The notes under the pieces: model-generated
The model's database searches: none
What the model was told of the DNA's origin: nothing
What the model saw: the letters and a program-made list of their open reading frames with translations, nothing else
Origin: Variovorax sp. SG517
GTDB taxonomy: Bacteria; Pseudomonadota; Gammaproteobacteria; Burkholderiales; Burkholderiaceae_C
Direction of reading: 5' to 3'
DNA length: 61,590 nt
Assembly: GCF_013376045.1 (NCBI RefSeq)
Contig: NZ_JABMJG010000018.1
Location: 1-61,590 of the forward strand
Translations under genes and position numbers: made by a program
Shown: positions 46,074 to 54,959 of the stretch, piece after piece
Numbering within the stretch: the first letter of the stretch is position 1
Layout of the letters: each line of letters begins with the position of its first letter

Positions 46074-47030
46074 ATGACAATGGCAACCATGTCCACGACT
46101 TCGCTTCCCATCGATACCGCCGCCGTCAAGGCGATCCGCCAATTCAACCGCTTCTACACCCGCCGCATCGGCGCCCTCGATCCCTACCTGGGCAGCGCGA
46201 TGTCGCTGACCGACGTGCGCGTTCTCTACGAGCTGGCGCACCGCGAGGTACCCGTTGCGAGCGAGATCGGGCGCGACCTCGGGTTCGACGCCGGCTACCT
46301 CAGCCGCATCCTGCGCCGCTTCGAGAACGAAGGCTGGCTGGTGCGCGAGCCCCATCCGCGCGACGCACGCCAGAGCGTGCTGCGCCTGACCGAGGCGGGC
46401 CATGCCGCTTTCGCGCCGCTGCAGCAGAAGTCGCGCGAAGAGGCGGCCGCCCTGCTCGCCTCGCTGGCGCCCGCCCAGCGCCAGCAGCTGGTGCACGCCA
46501 TGGGCACGGTGCAGTCGCTGCTCGATCCCCAGGCGCCGCCGGAGCGGCCTCAAGCCGCCATCCTGCGCGAGCCCGGCCCCGGCGACATCGGCTGGGTGGT
46601 GCAGCAGCACGGCGAGATCTACGCGCGAGAGTACGGCTGGAACAGCACCTTCGAGGCGCTCGTCGCGAACATCGCAGGCGAGTTCCTGCTCAAGTTCCAG
46701 CCCGAATGGGAGCGCTGCTGGATCGCCGAGCTCAACGGCGAACGGGTCGGCTCGATCTTCGTGGTGCGCAAGTCGGCCACGGTGGCGCAGTTGCGCCTGT
46801 TGATCCTCACGCCCGGCGCGCGCGGGCTGGGGCTGGGCGGCAAGCTGGTGGACGAATGCATCGCCTTCGCACGCCTGAAGGGCTACCGCAAGATGGTGCT
46901 GTGGACCAACAGCTGCCTGACGGCCGCCCGCGGCATCTACGCCAGCCGCGGCTTCCAGCTCACAGGTTCCGAGCCGCACGAAGGCTACGGCACGCCGCTC
47001 GTGGGCGAGACCTGGGAGCTGAAGCTCTAG
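46074..47030 (+). CDS. MarR-family regulator fused to GNAT acetyltransferase
   Basis: A two-domain protein of about 318 residues. The first half is a MarR winged helix (ALDPYLGSAMSLTDVRVLYEL, LGFDAGYLSRILRRFENEGW, HPRDARQSVLRLTEAG). The second half (from about residue 165) is a GNAT domain, with LLILTPGARGLGLGGKLVDE as the acetyl-CoA loop and NSCLTAARGIYASRGF. Several ATG codons cluster at the start (46074, 46080, 46089); none has a strong ribosome binding site. The protein may sense and acetylate a small molecule. Confidence 0.88.
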   Translation: MTMATMSTTSLPIDTAAVKAIRQFNRFYTRRIGALDPYLGSAMSLTDVRVLYELAHREVPVASEIGRDLGFDAGYLSRILRRFENEGWLVREPHPRDARQSVLRLTEAGHAAFAPLQQKSREEAAALLASLAPAQRQQLVHAMGTVQSLLDPQAPPERPQAAILREPGPGDIGWVVQQHGEIYAREYGWNSTFEALVANIAGEFLLKFQPEWERCWIAELNGERVGSIFVVRKSATVAQLRLLILTPGARGLGLGGKLVDECIAFARLKGYRKMVLWTNSCLTAARGIYASRGFQLTGSEPHEGYGTPLVGETWELKL

Positions 47031-47050
47031 TCTTGGCCGGGCCGGATTTG

Positions 47051-47149
47051 CTCCTTCCCCCTCTGGGGGAAGGTTGGGATGGGGGCAGACAGCTTTCGAT
47101 AGATGCGCCGCTTGCCCCCACCCCGGCCCTCCCCCAGAGGGGGAGGGAG
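47051..47149. repeat. Large imperfect palindrome between convergent genes
   Basis: A 36-base arm at 47051-47086 (CTCCTTCCCCCTCTGGGGGA...) is nearly the reverse complement of 47114-47149, with about five mismatches and a 27-base loop. Each arm is also partly self-complementary (CCCCCTCTGGGGG). It fills the gap between the convergent MarR-GNAT and 3-hydroxybutyrate dehydrogenase genes. It looks like a dispersed REP-like palindrome and can serve as a two-way terminator. Confidence 0.75.
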
Positions 47150-47154
47150 AAGGC

Positions 47155-47937
47155 TCACTGCATGAACCAACCGTGGCTCACCACCAGCGACTGCCCGGTC
47201 AGCGCATTCGTCGGGAACCCCGCGAACAGCAGCGCCACACGCGCCACGTCCTCCGTGGTCGTGAACTCGCCGTCGACCGTCTCCTTCAGCATCACGTTCT
47301 TGATGACTTCCTGCTCGGTGATGCCCAGCGTCTTCGCCTGTTCGGGAATCTGCTTCTCCACGAGCGGCGTGCGCACGAAGCCCGGGCAGATCACGTTGGC
47401 GCGCACGCCGTGCTTGGCACCTTCCTTCGCGACCGTCTTGGCCAGGCCGATGAGGCCATGCTTGGCCGTCACGTAGGGCGCCTTCAGCAGCGAGGCCTCC
47501 TTGGAGTGCACCGAGCCCATGTAGATCACGCTGCCGCCGCGGCCCTGCGCGTACATGTGCTTCAGGCAGGCCTTGGTGGTGAGGAAGGCGCCGTCGAGGT
47601 GGATGGCGAGCATCTTCTTCCAGTCGGCGAAGCTGAATTCCTCCACCGGATGCACGATCTGGATGCCCGCGTTGCTGATCAGGATGTCGATGCCGCCGAA
47701 GGCCGCCGCGCCCTCTTCCACCGAGGCGTTGACCTGGTCTTCGTTCGTCACGTCCACGCCCACGCCGATGGCCTGCGCGCCCGTGGCCTTGAGTTCGGCC
47801 GCGGTGGCGTCGGCCGCTTCCTTGTTCAGGTCGGCAATGATGATCTTGGCGCCTTCCTGCGCGAACAGGATGGCGATTTCCTGGCCGATGCCGCTGGCCG
47901 AGCCGGTGATGTAGGCGACCTTGTCCTTGAGTTGCAT
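47155..47937 (-). CDS. bdhA: 3-hydroxybutyrate dehydrogenase
   Basis: A 260-residue SDR enzyme converting (R)-3-hydroxybutyrate and NAD to acetoacetate. TGSASGIG is at residues 11-18, and the triad is S142, Y155 and K159 (YVTAK). The stretch HSKEASLLKAPYVTAKHGL and the C-terminal LTGQSLVVSHGWFMQ are characteristic of bacterial 3-HB dehydrogenases. It follows the acetoacetate decarboxylase gene by 58 bases on the same strand, forming a ketone-body pair that may act in polyhydroxybutyrate turnover. Confidence 0.92.
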   Translation of the reverse strand: MQLKDKVAYITGSASGIGQEIAILFAQEGAKIIIADLNKEAADATAAELKATGAQAIGVGVDVTNEDQVNASVEEGAAAFGGIDILISNAGIQIVHPVEEFSFADWKKMLAIHLDGAFLTTKACLKHMYAQGRGGSVIYMGSVHSKEASLLKAPYVTAKHGLIGLAKTVAKEGAKHGVRANVICPGFVRTPLVEKQIPEQAKTLGITEQEVIKNVMLKETVDGEFTTTEDVARVALLFAGFPTNALTGQSLVVSHGWFMQ

Positions 47938-47995
47938 GGTGATTTCCTTGACGGTTGGGGTTGGAAAGCCGACGACCTGAGGCCGCCAGCAAGAA

Positions 47996-48745
47996 TCAGG
48001 CGAGATAGTCGTGCTCGACGGTGCCGAGCGCGAGCGTCATGTCGGCGATATAGTGCACCGCCGACTCCACCTTGCGCACCGGCAGGTCGGCAACCGGCGC
48101 GAGCGCATGTGGATGCAGTTCGAGCGAGCCCGGCCCGCCCCATGCGCCGTGCAGCGTCACGTCGACCATGTGATAGCGCACCAGCTCGCAGATGCGGGCC
48201 GTGCCGTCGACGTGCGGAATGATCTTCAGCAGGAAATTCGGCTGCGCGATGCCCGCGAGGATGGGCGCAGGGTCGAGCGTGCGGTGCTTGAAGCCCATCG
48301 TGGCCTTGGCGATGCGCACCTTGCCATAGTCGAGCGTACCGACCACCACGTCGGTCTCGTAGTCGAGCACCGGCGAGGCGAGCTTCTTCGGAAAGCCCCA
48401 GAGCTCGCGCCCGCCGGCGATGGGCGGATGGTCGTTCAGGTACATCGCATGCACGTAGGAGCCCTTCTCCACGCCCTTGTCGGTGCGCAGCTGCACCGGA
48501 ACGACCTGGCCCGACTCGGTGTAGTCGCCGAAGCCGGTGGAATCGGGCATGCGGATGAACTCGTACTTCACCAGCGGCTCGACCACCTCGAGCGGCTCCG
48601 GTACCACCGCGCGCAGGGCCTCGATGTCGGTGCGGTACGTGATGATCAGGAATTCGCGCCTGATGAAGCGGTAAGGGCCTGGCGGAAAGGCGGGGCTGGT
48701 CAGCGGCATCGCGAATGCCGTTCGTCGCACGTCTTCAATGTTCAT
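47996..48745 (-). CDS. adc: Acetoacetate decarboxylase
   Basis: A 249-residue enzyme releasing CO2 from acetoacetate to give acetone. The Schiff-base lysine pair is K120-K121 in LWGFPKKLASP, and GRELWGFPKK with VKYEFIRMPDS are family signatures. Length is normal. Encoded just upstream of bdhA in the same direction, it would draw on the product of that enzyme. Confidence 0.92.
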   Translation of the reverse strand: MNIEDVRRTAFAMPLTSPAFPPGPYRFIRREFLIITYRTDIEALRAVVPEPLEVVEPLVKYEFIRMPDSTGFGDYTESGQVVPVQLRTDKGVEKGSYVHAMYLNDHPPIAGGRELWGFPKKLASPVLDYETDVVVGTLDYGKVRIAKATMGFKHRTLDPAPILAGIAQPNFLLKIIPHVDGTARICELVRYHMVDVTLHGAWGGPGSLELHPHALAPVADLPVRKVESAVHYIADMTLALGTVEHDYLA

Positions 48746-48846
48746 GATGCAGACATTTCCTCCTGGTGAAGCTGAAGCGGTGAAGTGACGGCCCAGTCTC
48801 GCGCTGGTTTCTTAGCCGGGGCTGAATCGACCGTCGCCCAGGCAGC

Positions 48847-50055
48847 TCATCGAGAAAGCCCGGGCCGCTTGACGCGCCCCGAGCCGTGCTCGCCGAGGTC
48901 GAAGGTGGTCACGCCGTTCACGGTGGCATCGGCGCGCAGCGTCTCGGGATGGGCCAGCGTCACGCGCATGTCGCGCGCGCCGGCCTCCCAATGCTCTTCG
49001 ACCGCGGCGCGCGAGAACTCGTAGTCCTTCGATTCCAGCTCGTAGGGCTTGTCGCGGTAGATCAGGTGGAAGATGTCGATGGGCTCGTGCGTGAGCTGCG
49101 ACTGCACCGCGTGCACGCTAGGGTCGTTGCGCAGGTGGGCCGGCAGCTTGGAGATCAGGTCCGCAATGGCCTGCTGCAGGTTCATGTTGGCGGCCAGCGC
49201 GTCGGTGTTCATGCGCGTGCGGCTCGAGTAGGTGATGTCCTTCTGCCGCTCCATCACGCCGGCCATGTTGCGCGGCATCTCGCCGCGCGCGTTGAACAGG
49301 TCGACCTGCAGCACCACCAGCGGCTCGTTGCGCGGATGCGTGTCGAGCACGTACTGCAGCGGCGTGTTCGAGACGATGCCGCCGTCCCAGTAGTCGTCGC
49401 CGTCGATGCTCACCGGCGCGAAGCCCGGCGGCAGCGCGCCGCTGGCCATGATGTGCTCGGGCCCGATGCGCTGGCGCGTGTTGTCGAAGTACACCGAGTT
49501 GCCGGTGCGCACATTCACCGCGCCCACGCTGAAGCGGGCCTCGCAGGCGTTGATGCGGTCGAAGTCGACGAGCCGCTCCAGCGTCGACTTCAGCGGCGAG
49601 GTGTCGTAGTAGCTCAGCAGCGGCGCCGCGCCGCCCATCAGGAAGGCCGGCGAATAGCGCGGCTCGAAGAAGCCCGGAATGCCCACCAGCGAGGCCATGG
49701 TGGCGCTGTACTGGTTCTGCGTGGCCCGGTCTCCGAGCCACGAGGGCAAGCGCTGCGAAGGCCCGGAAGACACCAGGTGCCAGAACTCGCGAAGCCGATC
49801 GACCCGCTTTTCCTGCGCATTGCCCGCGATCAGCGCGGCGTTGATGGCGCCGATGGAGACGCCGGCGATCCAGTGCGGCTGCAGTTCGGTCTCGCTGAGC
49901 GCGGCGTACACGCCGGCCTGGTAGGCGCCGAGCGCGCCCCCGCCCTGCAGCACCAGCGCCTTGCGGGCGGTGCGCATGTCCTCGCGGCGCGAGGCGAACG
50001 GGTCGAGGGGCTTGGAGGCGGCACGGGTTTTCTTCTTCGGTGGTGTCGTCGTCAT
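48847..50055 (-). CDS. Patatin-like phospholipase
   Basis: A 402-residue serine hydrolase. The oxyanion loop GGGALGAYQAG starts near residue 38, the nucleophile is S67 in GVSIG and the Asp of the dyad is in YWDGGIVSN. A C-terminal DUF3734-like region (SSRTRMNTDALAANM onward) marks the bacterial subgroup often linked to polyhydroxybutyrate metabolism. The N-terminus is lysine-rich without a signal peptide, so it is probably cytoplasmic. Its neighbours bdhA and adc fit a PHB-related setting. Confidence 0.9.
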   Translation of the reverse strand: MTTTPPKKKTRAASKPLDPFASRREDMRTARKALVLQGGGALGAYQAGVYAALSETELQPHWIAGVSIGAINAALIAGNAQEKRVDRLREFWHLVSSGPSQRLPSWLGDRATQNQYSATMASLVGIPGFFEPRYSPAFLMGGAAPLLSYYDTSPLKSTLERLVDFDRINACEARFSVGAVNVRTGNSVYFDNTRQRIGPEHIMASGALPPGFAPVSIDGDDYWDGGIVSNTPLQYVLDTHPRNEPLVVLQVDLFNARGEMPRNMAGVMERQKDITYSSRTRMNTDALAANMNLQQAIADLISKLPAHLRNDPSVHAVQSQLTHEPIDIFHLIYRDKPYELESKDYEFSRAAVEEHWEAGARDMRVTLAHPETLRADATVNGVTTFDLGEHGSGRVKRPGLSR

Positions 50056-50119
50056 GCGTTCATTTGACACCAGCCCCGCGACGCCAAGCTGACCAGGGGC
50101 TGTTGCCCCTGGAACGGCT

Positions 50120-50569
50120 TCACATCTTCGGCAGCATCTGCCCCCGGATCTCGCCGCCGGGGTTGGCGGCCGTGTGGATGTTGGCGTACCACTTGCCCGC
50201 CGACAGGTCCGCGGCCTGCGCCGGCGTGAGCGTGGCCTGCCCCTCGATCGGGCTCGCCGGATTGGCGAAGGGCAGCACCACACCCGCATTGGCGCCCGCG
50301 GCCGCCGGGCCGTGGAAGTGCGCCATGGTCGCCGGGCCGCTCAGCCCCGTGTAGGTGATCTTGTACTTGAGCACATTGGTGTCGCGGTCGAGCCAGGCCT
50401 CGGCCATGCCGCTGCCGCGCGTCATGTTCGGCGGGACTTCGCTCGCCGCATTCATTGCGCCGCTGAAGCTCGCAACGTTCGACTTCGACATCATTCCGCA
50501 GCCGGCCAGCGCGGCACCGGCAACGCCGGCGACGAGGGCCGCACGCAAAAGAGCGCCATATTGGGTCAT
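50120..50569 (-). CDS. CHRD-domain lipoprotein
   Basis: A 149-residue protein with a lipoprotein signal (AALVAGVAGAALAGC, lipid-modified Cys near residue 24). The body is one CHRD domain: FSGAMNAASEVPP, AHFHGPAAAGANAGVVLPF and WYANIHTAANPGGEIRGQM are the repeat motifs. CHRD domains occur in chordin and many secreted bacterial proteins; the function is unknown. Confidence 0.9.
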   Translation of the reverse strand: MTQYGALLRAALVAGVAGAALAGCGMMSKSNVASFSGAMNAASEVPPNMTRGSGMAEAWLDRDTNVLKYKITYTGLSGPATMAHFHGPAAAGANAGVVLPFANPASPIEGQATLTPAQAADLSAGKWYANIHTAANPGGEIRGQMLPKM

Positions 50570-50685
50570 GAGCTTTATCTCCTGGTTGTGAAGGCGACCA
50601 AAGCATAGGCAACTGCACGGGCTCCGTCCTGTCGGCCATCGCCCCGACTTGGGCCCGAGCGCACAACCTGAAAGAGAATGTGTCG

Positions 50686-51258
50686 ATGACCTCCCCCGCC
50701 TCCACAGCCCTCTCCAACACGCTCCCCACGGCCCGCGAAGTGGTCGATTTCTGGCGCGAGGCCGGCCCCGAGCGCTGGTTCGCCAAGAACGACGCCTTCG
50801 ACGACGCCTTCATCTCCCGCTTCTCGGATGCCCACCAGGCCGCCGCCCGCGGCGAACTCGACCGCTGGGCCGCCGACGGCCAGGGCGCATTGGCGCTGCT
50901 GGTGCTGCTCGACCAGTTCCCGCGCAACGCCTGGCGCGGCAATCCGCACATGCTGGCCACCGACGGAAAGGCACTGGCCGTGGCAAAGCAGGCCATCGAG
51001 GCGGGCTTCGACCGGCAGTGCGAGCCCACGCTGCAACGTTTCTTCTACCTGCCCTTCATGCACTCCGAGGTGCTGGCCGAGCAGGAGCGCTCGGTGGAGC
51101 TCAACGCCGCGCTCGACGACAACACCCAGCGCTATGCCGTGCTGCACCGCGACATCGTCGCGCGCTTCGGCCGCTTTCCGCACCGCAACAGGATGCTGGG
51201 GCGCACCAGCACGGCGGAGGAACAGAAGTTCCTGGACGAAGGCGGCTTCGCGGGCTGA
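50686..51258 (+). CDS. DUF924-family protein
   Basis: A 190-residue all-helical protein of the DUF924 family, known by VVDFWREAGPERWFAKNDAFD, LLDQFPRNAWRG and the C-terminal FGRFPHRNRMLGR. The fold resembles tetratricopeptide-like helices; biochemical role unknown. ATG 50686 is preferred to the GTG two codons earlier. Confidence 0.88.
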   Translation: MTSPASTALSNTLPTAREVVDFWREAGPERWFAKNDAFDDAFISRFSDAHQAAARGELDRWAADGQGALALLVLLDQFPRNAWRGNPHMLATDGKALAVAKQAIEAGFDRQCEPTLQRFFYLPFMHSEVLAEQERSVELNAALDDNTQRYAVLHRDIVARFGRFPHRNRMLGRTSTAEEQKFLDEGGFAG

Positions 51259-51276
51259 AGCGCGAGGCGGCGCCGC

Positions 51277-52200
51277 TCAGTCGTCGTTGTGCGGCAGCGG
51301 CGCCTCGCGCGTGGGCGACGGGTTCAGCTCGGCGATGCCCTTGGTGTCCTTCATCGAGCCGTAGGTGCGCGCGTAGACCCAGGTGAACTCCGCGCCCAGC
51401 AGGAAGATCTGCGCCGAGTAGTACACCCACACCAGCACCACCACCAGCGAGCCCGCCGCACCATAGCCCGAGGCCACGCTGCTCTTGCCGATGTACAGGC
51501 CGATCAGGTGCTTGCCCACGGTGAAGAGCAGCGCCGTCACCGCCGCACCCACCCACACGTCGCGCCACTGCACCTTCACGCGCGGCATGATCTTGTAGAT
51601 CATCGCGAAGATCACCGTCACCATCGCGAAGCTGAAGACGAAGTTGACGACCTGCGCCGTCGTCTCCCAGGCACCGAACACCGGCGACCACCACTTGCCC
51701 AGCGCCGCGAGCGCCGCGCTCGCCACCAGCGACACCATCAGCAGGAAGCCGATGCCCATGATCATGCTGAACGACAGCAGCCGCACGCGCAGCATGTTGA
51801 ACAGCCCCTTGGTGTTGGTACGGGCCGGCGCGCGCCAGATGCGGTCGAGCGCGTCCTGCAGCTCGCCGAACACGGTGGTGGCGCCCACCACCAGCAGCCC
51901 GATGCCGACCACGGTGGCCACGATGCCCTCGGTCGGCTTGTTCACGGCCTTGAGCATGCCCTGCACCGCGGCCGCGCCCTGCTCGCCCATCAGGCCCGAG
52001 AGCTGCGCGAAGATCTCGCCACGCGCGGCCTCCTGGCCGAACACCAGGCCCGCCACCGCGATCACGATCAGCAGCAGCGGCGCGATCGAGAACACCGTGT
52101 AGTAGGCCAGCGCGGCGCCCATGCTCGGGGCGTAGTCGTTGGACCACGAGTTGAAGGCCCGGCGGCAGAGATCGAAGAGCGCGCGCAGTTGCGTGACCAT
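51277..52200 (-). CDS. YihY/virulence factor BrkB-family membrane protein
   Basis: A 307-residue inner-membrane protein with about six helices. YAPSMGAALAYYTVFSIAPL near the start and LQDALDRIWR are hallmarks of the YihY/BrkB family (once annotated as RNase BN). The C-terminal 30 residues are cytoplasmic and polar. Role unknown. It converges on the DUF924 gene and is divergent from the chromate transporter genes. Confidence 0.9.
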   Translation of the reverse strand: MVTQLRALFDLCRRAFNSWSNDYAPSMGAALAYYTVFSIAPLLLIVIAVAGLVFGQEAARGEIFAQLSGLMGEQGAAAVQGMLKAVNKPTEGIVATVVGIGLLVVGATTVFGELQDALDRIWRAPARTNTKGLFNMLRVRLLSFSMIMGIGFLLMVSLVASAALAALGKWWSPVFGAWETTAQVVNFVFSFAMVTVIFAMIYKIMPRVKVQWRDVWVGAAVTALLFTVGKHLIGLYIGKSSVASGYGAAGSLVVVLVWVYYSAQIFLLGAEFTWVYARTYGSMKDTKGIAELNPSPTREAPLPHNDD

Positions 52201-52298
52201 GCTGGAATGTCCTCCTTGGAACCCTTGAAGCGGCAGGGCACCGCCGTGTCGCGGCGGCGCCCTGCATGTCGAATGCCTGCCTACGATAATCGCTCGAC

Positions 52299-52868
52299 AT
52301 GCAACCGTCTCCCCCCGCAGCCCATCCCCAGTCGCCGCGCGACCTTTTTGTTTCGTTCACCTGGCTCGCGCTGCAGGGCTTCGGCGGAGTCCTCGCCATC
52401 GTCCAGCGCGAGATGGTCGAGAAGAAGAAATGGCTCACGCCCGAGCAGTTCCTGGAAGACTGGGCCGTGGCGCAGGTGATGCCGGGGCCCAACGTGATCA
52501 ACCTCGCGCTGATGATCGGCGACCGCTACTTCGGCCTGCGCGGCGCGCTGGCGGCGGTGGCGGGCATGCTGACCATCCCGCTGGTCGTGATCCTCGCGCT
52601 GGCCGTGCTGTACGCGCACTACGCCGGCAATCCGCAGGTGGCGGCCGCGCTGCGGGGCATGGGGGCGGTGTCGGGCGGGCTCATCGCCGCCACGGGCGTC
52701 AAGCTGGTGCCCCAGCTGCGCAAGCACCCCCTGGGCTTCGCGACCTGCCTGGTCATCATGGCGCTGGTGTTCGCGGCCATCGCGGTGCTGAAGATTCCGC
52801 TGGGCTGGGTGCTGCTGGTGGTCGGCGGCGTGGCCTGCGTCTGGACCTGGAAGAGGATCGCCCCATGA
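52299..52868 (+). CDS. chrA: Chromate transporter, N-terminal-type subunit
   Basis: A 189-residue membrane protein covering one CHR domain: FVSFTWLALQGFGGVLAIVQ, AVAQVMPGPNVINLALMIG and YFGLRGALAAVAGM are typical. In long-chain ChrA two such domains are fused; here they are separate genes, and the stop of this one overlaps the next start (ATGA at 52865). The pair would form a heterodimer exporting chromate or a related oxyanion. Confidence 0.9.
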   Translation: MQPSPPAAHPQSPRDLFVSFTWLALQGFGGVLAIVQREMVEKKKWLTPEQFLEDWAVAQVMPGPNVINLALMIGDRYFGLRGALAAVAGMLTIPLVVILALAVLYAHYAGNPQVAAALRGMGAVSGGLIAATGVKLVPQLRKHPLGFATCLVIMALVFAAIAVLKIPLGWVLLVVGGVACVWTWKRIAP

Positions 52869-53464
52869 CCATCGCCATGCAATGGCACGACTGGCTGGCC
52901 CTCTTCGGCCAGTACATGCTGCTGTCGCTCCTGTCGATCAGCGGCGCCATCACCACGGTGCCCGACATGCACCGGTACCTGGTCACGCAGCACGGCTGGC
53001 TCACCGACGCGCAGTTCAGCTCCTCGGTCGCCATCGCGCAGGCCGCCCCCGGGCCCAACGTGCTGTTCGTGGCGCTGATGGGCTGGAACGTGGGGCTCAA
53101 CGCGGGCGGCGGCATCGGCGCCGGGCCGCACGCCTGGGTGCTGGGCCTCTTCGGACTGCTGGTCACGATGCTGGGCATCATGCTGCCGAGCACCACCCTC
53201 ACCTACTTCGCCACCCGCTGGGGCCACCGCAACCGCACGCGCCGCGAGGTCCGAGCCTTCAAGCAGGGCATGGCGCCCGTGGTGGTGGGCCTGCTGATCG
53301 CCACCGGCTGGGTGCTGGCGGCGGGAAACCATGCCGGCGATGCGCCCGCGTGGCACCTGTGGCTGCTGACCGGCGCCGCCGCGCTTATCGTCTGGCGCAC
53401 GCGCATCCACCTGCTCTGGCTGCTCGGCGCCGGCGCGGTGCTGGGCGCCGTGGGCTTCGTCTGA
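52865..53464 (+). CDS. chrA: Chromate transporter, C-terminal-type subunit
   Basis: A 199-residue membrane protein homologous to its upstream partner, with AIAQAAPGPNVLFVALMGWN and GLLVTMLGIMLPSTTLTYFA. It shares the PGPN motif with the first subunit but has a different N-terminus (QYMLLSLLSISGAITTVPD), as expected for the second half of a bipartite transporter. Translation is coupled to the first subunit. Confidence 0.9.
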   Translation: MTIAMQWHDWLALFGQYMLLSLLSISGAITTVPDMHRYLVTQHGWLTDAQFSSSVAIAQAAPGPNVLFVALMGWNVGLNAGGGIGAGPHAWVLGLFGLLVTMLGIMLPSTTLTYFATRWGHRNRTRREVRAFKQGMAPVVVGLLIATGWVLAAGNHAGDAPAWHLWLLTGAAALIVWRTRIHLLWLLGAGAVLGAVGFV

Positions 53465-53498
53465 TCTTTTCCATCCTCTTCAACAGGAACACATCGAC

Positions 53499-54473
53499 AT
53501 GTCGCAACTTCGCCCGCTCGGCCGCTCCGGCCTTCAGGTTTCCCCGCTCGCCTTCGGCGGCAACGTGTTCGGCTGGACCGTCGACGAGGCGGCCTCGTTC
53601 AAGCTGCTCGATGCCTGGCTGGATGCGGGCTTCAACTTCGTCGACACCGCCGACGTGTATTCGGCATGGGTGCCGGGCCACACCGGCGGCGAGTCGGAGA
53701 CCATCATCGGCAAGTGGCTCAAGCAAAGCGGCAAGCGCAACCGCGTGGTGCTGGCCACCAAGGTCGGCAAGCCGATGGGCGAAGGCAAGGTGGGCCTCGC
53801 GCCCAAGTACATCCGCGAAGCCGTGGAGGCCTCGCTCAAGCGCCTGCAGACGGACTACATCGACCTCTACCAGTCGCATGACGACGATGCCAACACCCCG
53901 CTGGAAGAAACGCTGGGCGCCTTCGACAAGCTGATCAAGGAAGGCAAGGTGCGCGCGATCGGCGCATCGAACTACACCGCGCCGCGCCTGGCCGAGGCGC
54001 TCGACGTGTCGGAGCGCCTGGGCATCGCCCGCTACGAGAGCCTGCAGCCGCTGTACAACCTCTACGACCGCGCGGTGTTCGAAGACGCGCTGGAGCCGCT
54101 GTGCATCAAGCGCGAAGTGGGCGTGATCAACTTCTACGCGCTGGCCGCCGGCTTCCTCACGGGCAAGTACCGCACCGAGGCCGATGCCGCCAAGAGCCCG
54201 CGCGGCGCCAACACCACCAAGAAGTACCTCAACGAGCGCGGCCTGCGCATCCTCGATGCGCTCGACAAGGTGGCCCAGCAGTACAACGCCAAGCCGGGCC
54301 AGGTCGCCATCGCATGGCAGATCGCGCGCCCCGGCGTGACGGCACCGATCGCCAGCGCGACCTCCATCGCGCAGCTCGAGGAGCTCGTGGTCGCCACCCA
54401 GCTGAAGCTGGACGCGGGCACCATCGAGATGCTGAACCGCGCCAGCGCCGAGACGGCGAAGCCCGCAGCCTGA
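53499..54473 (+). CDS. Aldo/keto reductase
   Basis: A 324-residue TIM-barrel NADPH-dependent reductase. The catalytic set is D49 and Y54 in FVDTADVY, the Lys in LATKVGKP and the His in LYQSHDDD. IGASNYTA and the C-terminal IAWQIARPGVTAPIASAT form the cofactor site. It resembles the Tas/YajO-like AKR subgroup. It starts 34 bases after the transporter pair and is followed at once by the DUF3237 gene. Confidence 0.92.
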   Translation: MSQLRPLGRSGLQVSPLAFGGNVFGWTVDEAASFKLLDAWLDAGFNFVDTADVYSAWVPGHTGGESETIIGKWLKQSGKRNRVVLATKVGKPMGEGKVGLAPKYIREAVEASLKRLQTDYIDLYQSHDDDANTPLEETLGAFDKLIKEGKVRAIGASNYTAPRLAEALDVSERLGIARYESLQPLYNLYDRAVFEDALEPLCIKREVGVINFYALAAGFLTGKYRTEADAAKSPRGANTTKKYLNERGLRILDALDKVAQQYNAKPGQVAIAWQIARPGVTAPIASATSIAQLEELVVATQLKLDAGTIEMLNRASAETAKPAA

Positions 54474-54477
54474 TCCG

Positions 54478-54954
54478 ATGGGCACCTTCGACGCCATCGC
54501 CGCCCCTACGCTGGAGCACTTCGCCGACCTGCGCATCCAGGTCGGCGTGCCGCAGGTGCTGGGCAGCAGTCCGCGCGGGCTGCGCCGCGTGGTGCCGATC
54601 CTCAGCGGCGAGGCCATCGGCCACGGCTGGCGCGCGCGCGTGCTGCCGGGCGGCAGCGACTTCCAGCTGATCGTGAGCGACACGCTCTCCGAGCTCGATG
54701 CGCGCTACGGCCTCGAGACCGACGCGGGCGACCTGATCTACGTGCACAACAGCGCGATGCGCAGCGCCTCGCCCGAGGTGATGGCCAGGCTGCTGCGTGG
54801 CGAGCCGGTCGATCCCTCGCAGGTGTACTTCCGCTGCAGCCCGCGCTTCGAGACCGCATCGGCGTCGCTGAAGTGGATCAACGAGCGTATGTTCACCGGG
54901 GCCGGCATGCGACATCCGGCCGAGGTGGTGATGCGCTTCTTCGCGCTGAACTGA
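54478..54954 (+). CDS. DUF3237-family protein
   Basis: A 158-residue beta-rich protein of the DUF3237 family: RRVVPILSGEAIGHGWRARV, DFQLIVSDTLSELDARYGLE, DLIYVHNSAMR and YFRCSPRFETAS are typical. Function unknown; members often accompany oxidoreductases. It begins four bases after the aldo/keto reductase stop, so they are probably co-transcribed. Confidence 0.88.
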   Translation: MGTFDAIAAPTLEHFADLRIQVGVPQVLGSSPRGLRRVVPILSGEAIGHGWRARVLPGGSDFQLIVSDTLSELDARYGLETDAGDLIYVHNSAMRSASPEVMARLLRGEPVDPSQVYFRCSPRFETASASLKWINERMFTGAGMRHPAEVVMRFFALN

Positions 54955-54959
54955 CCGGC

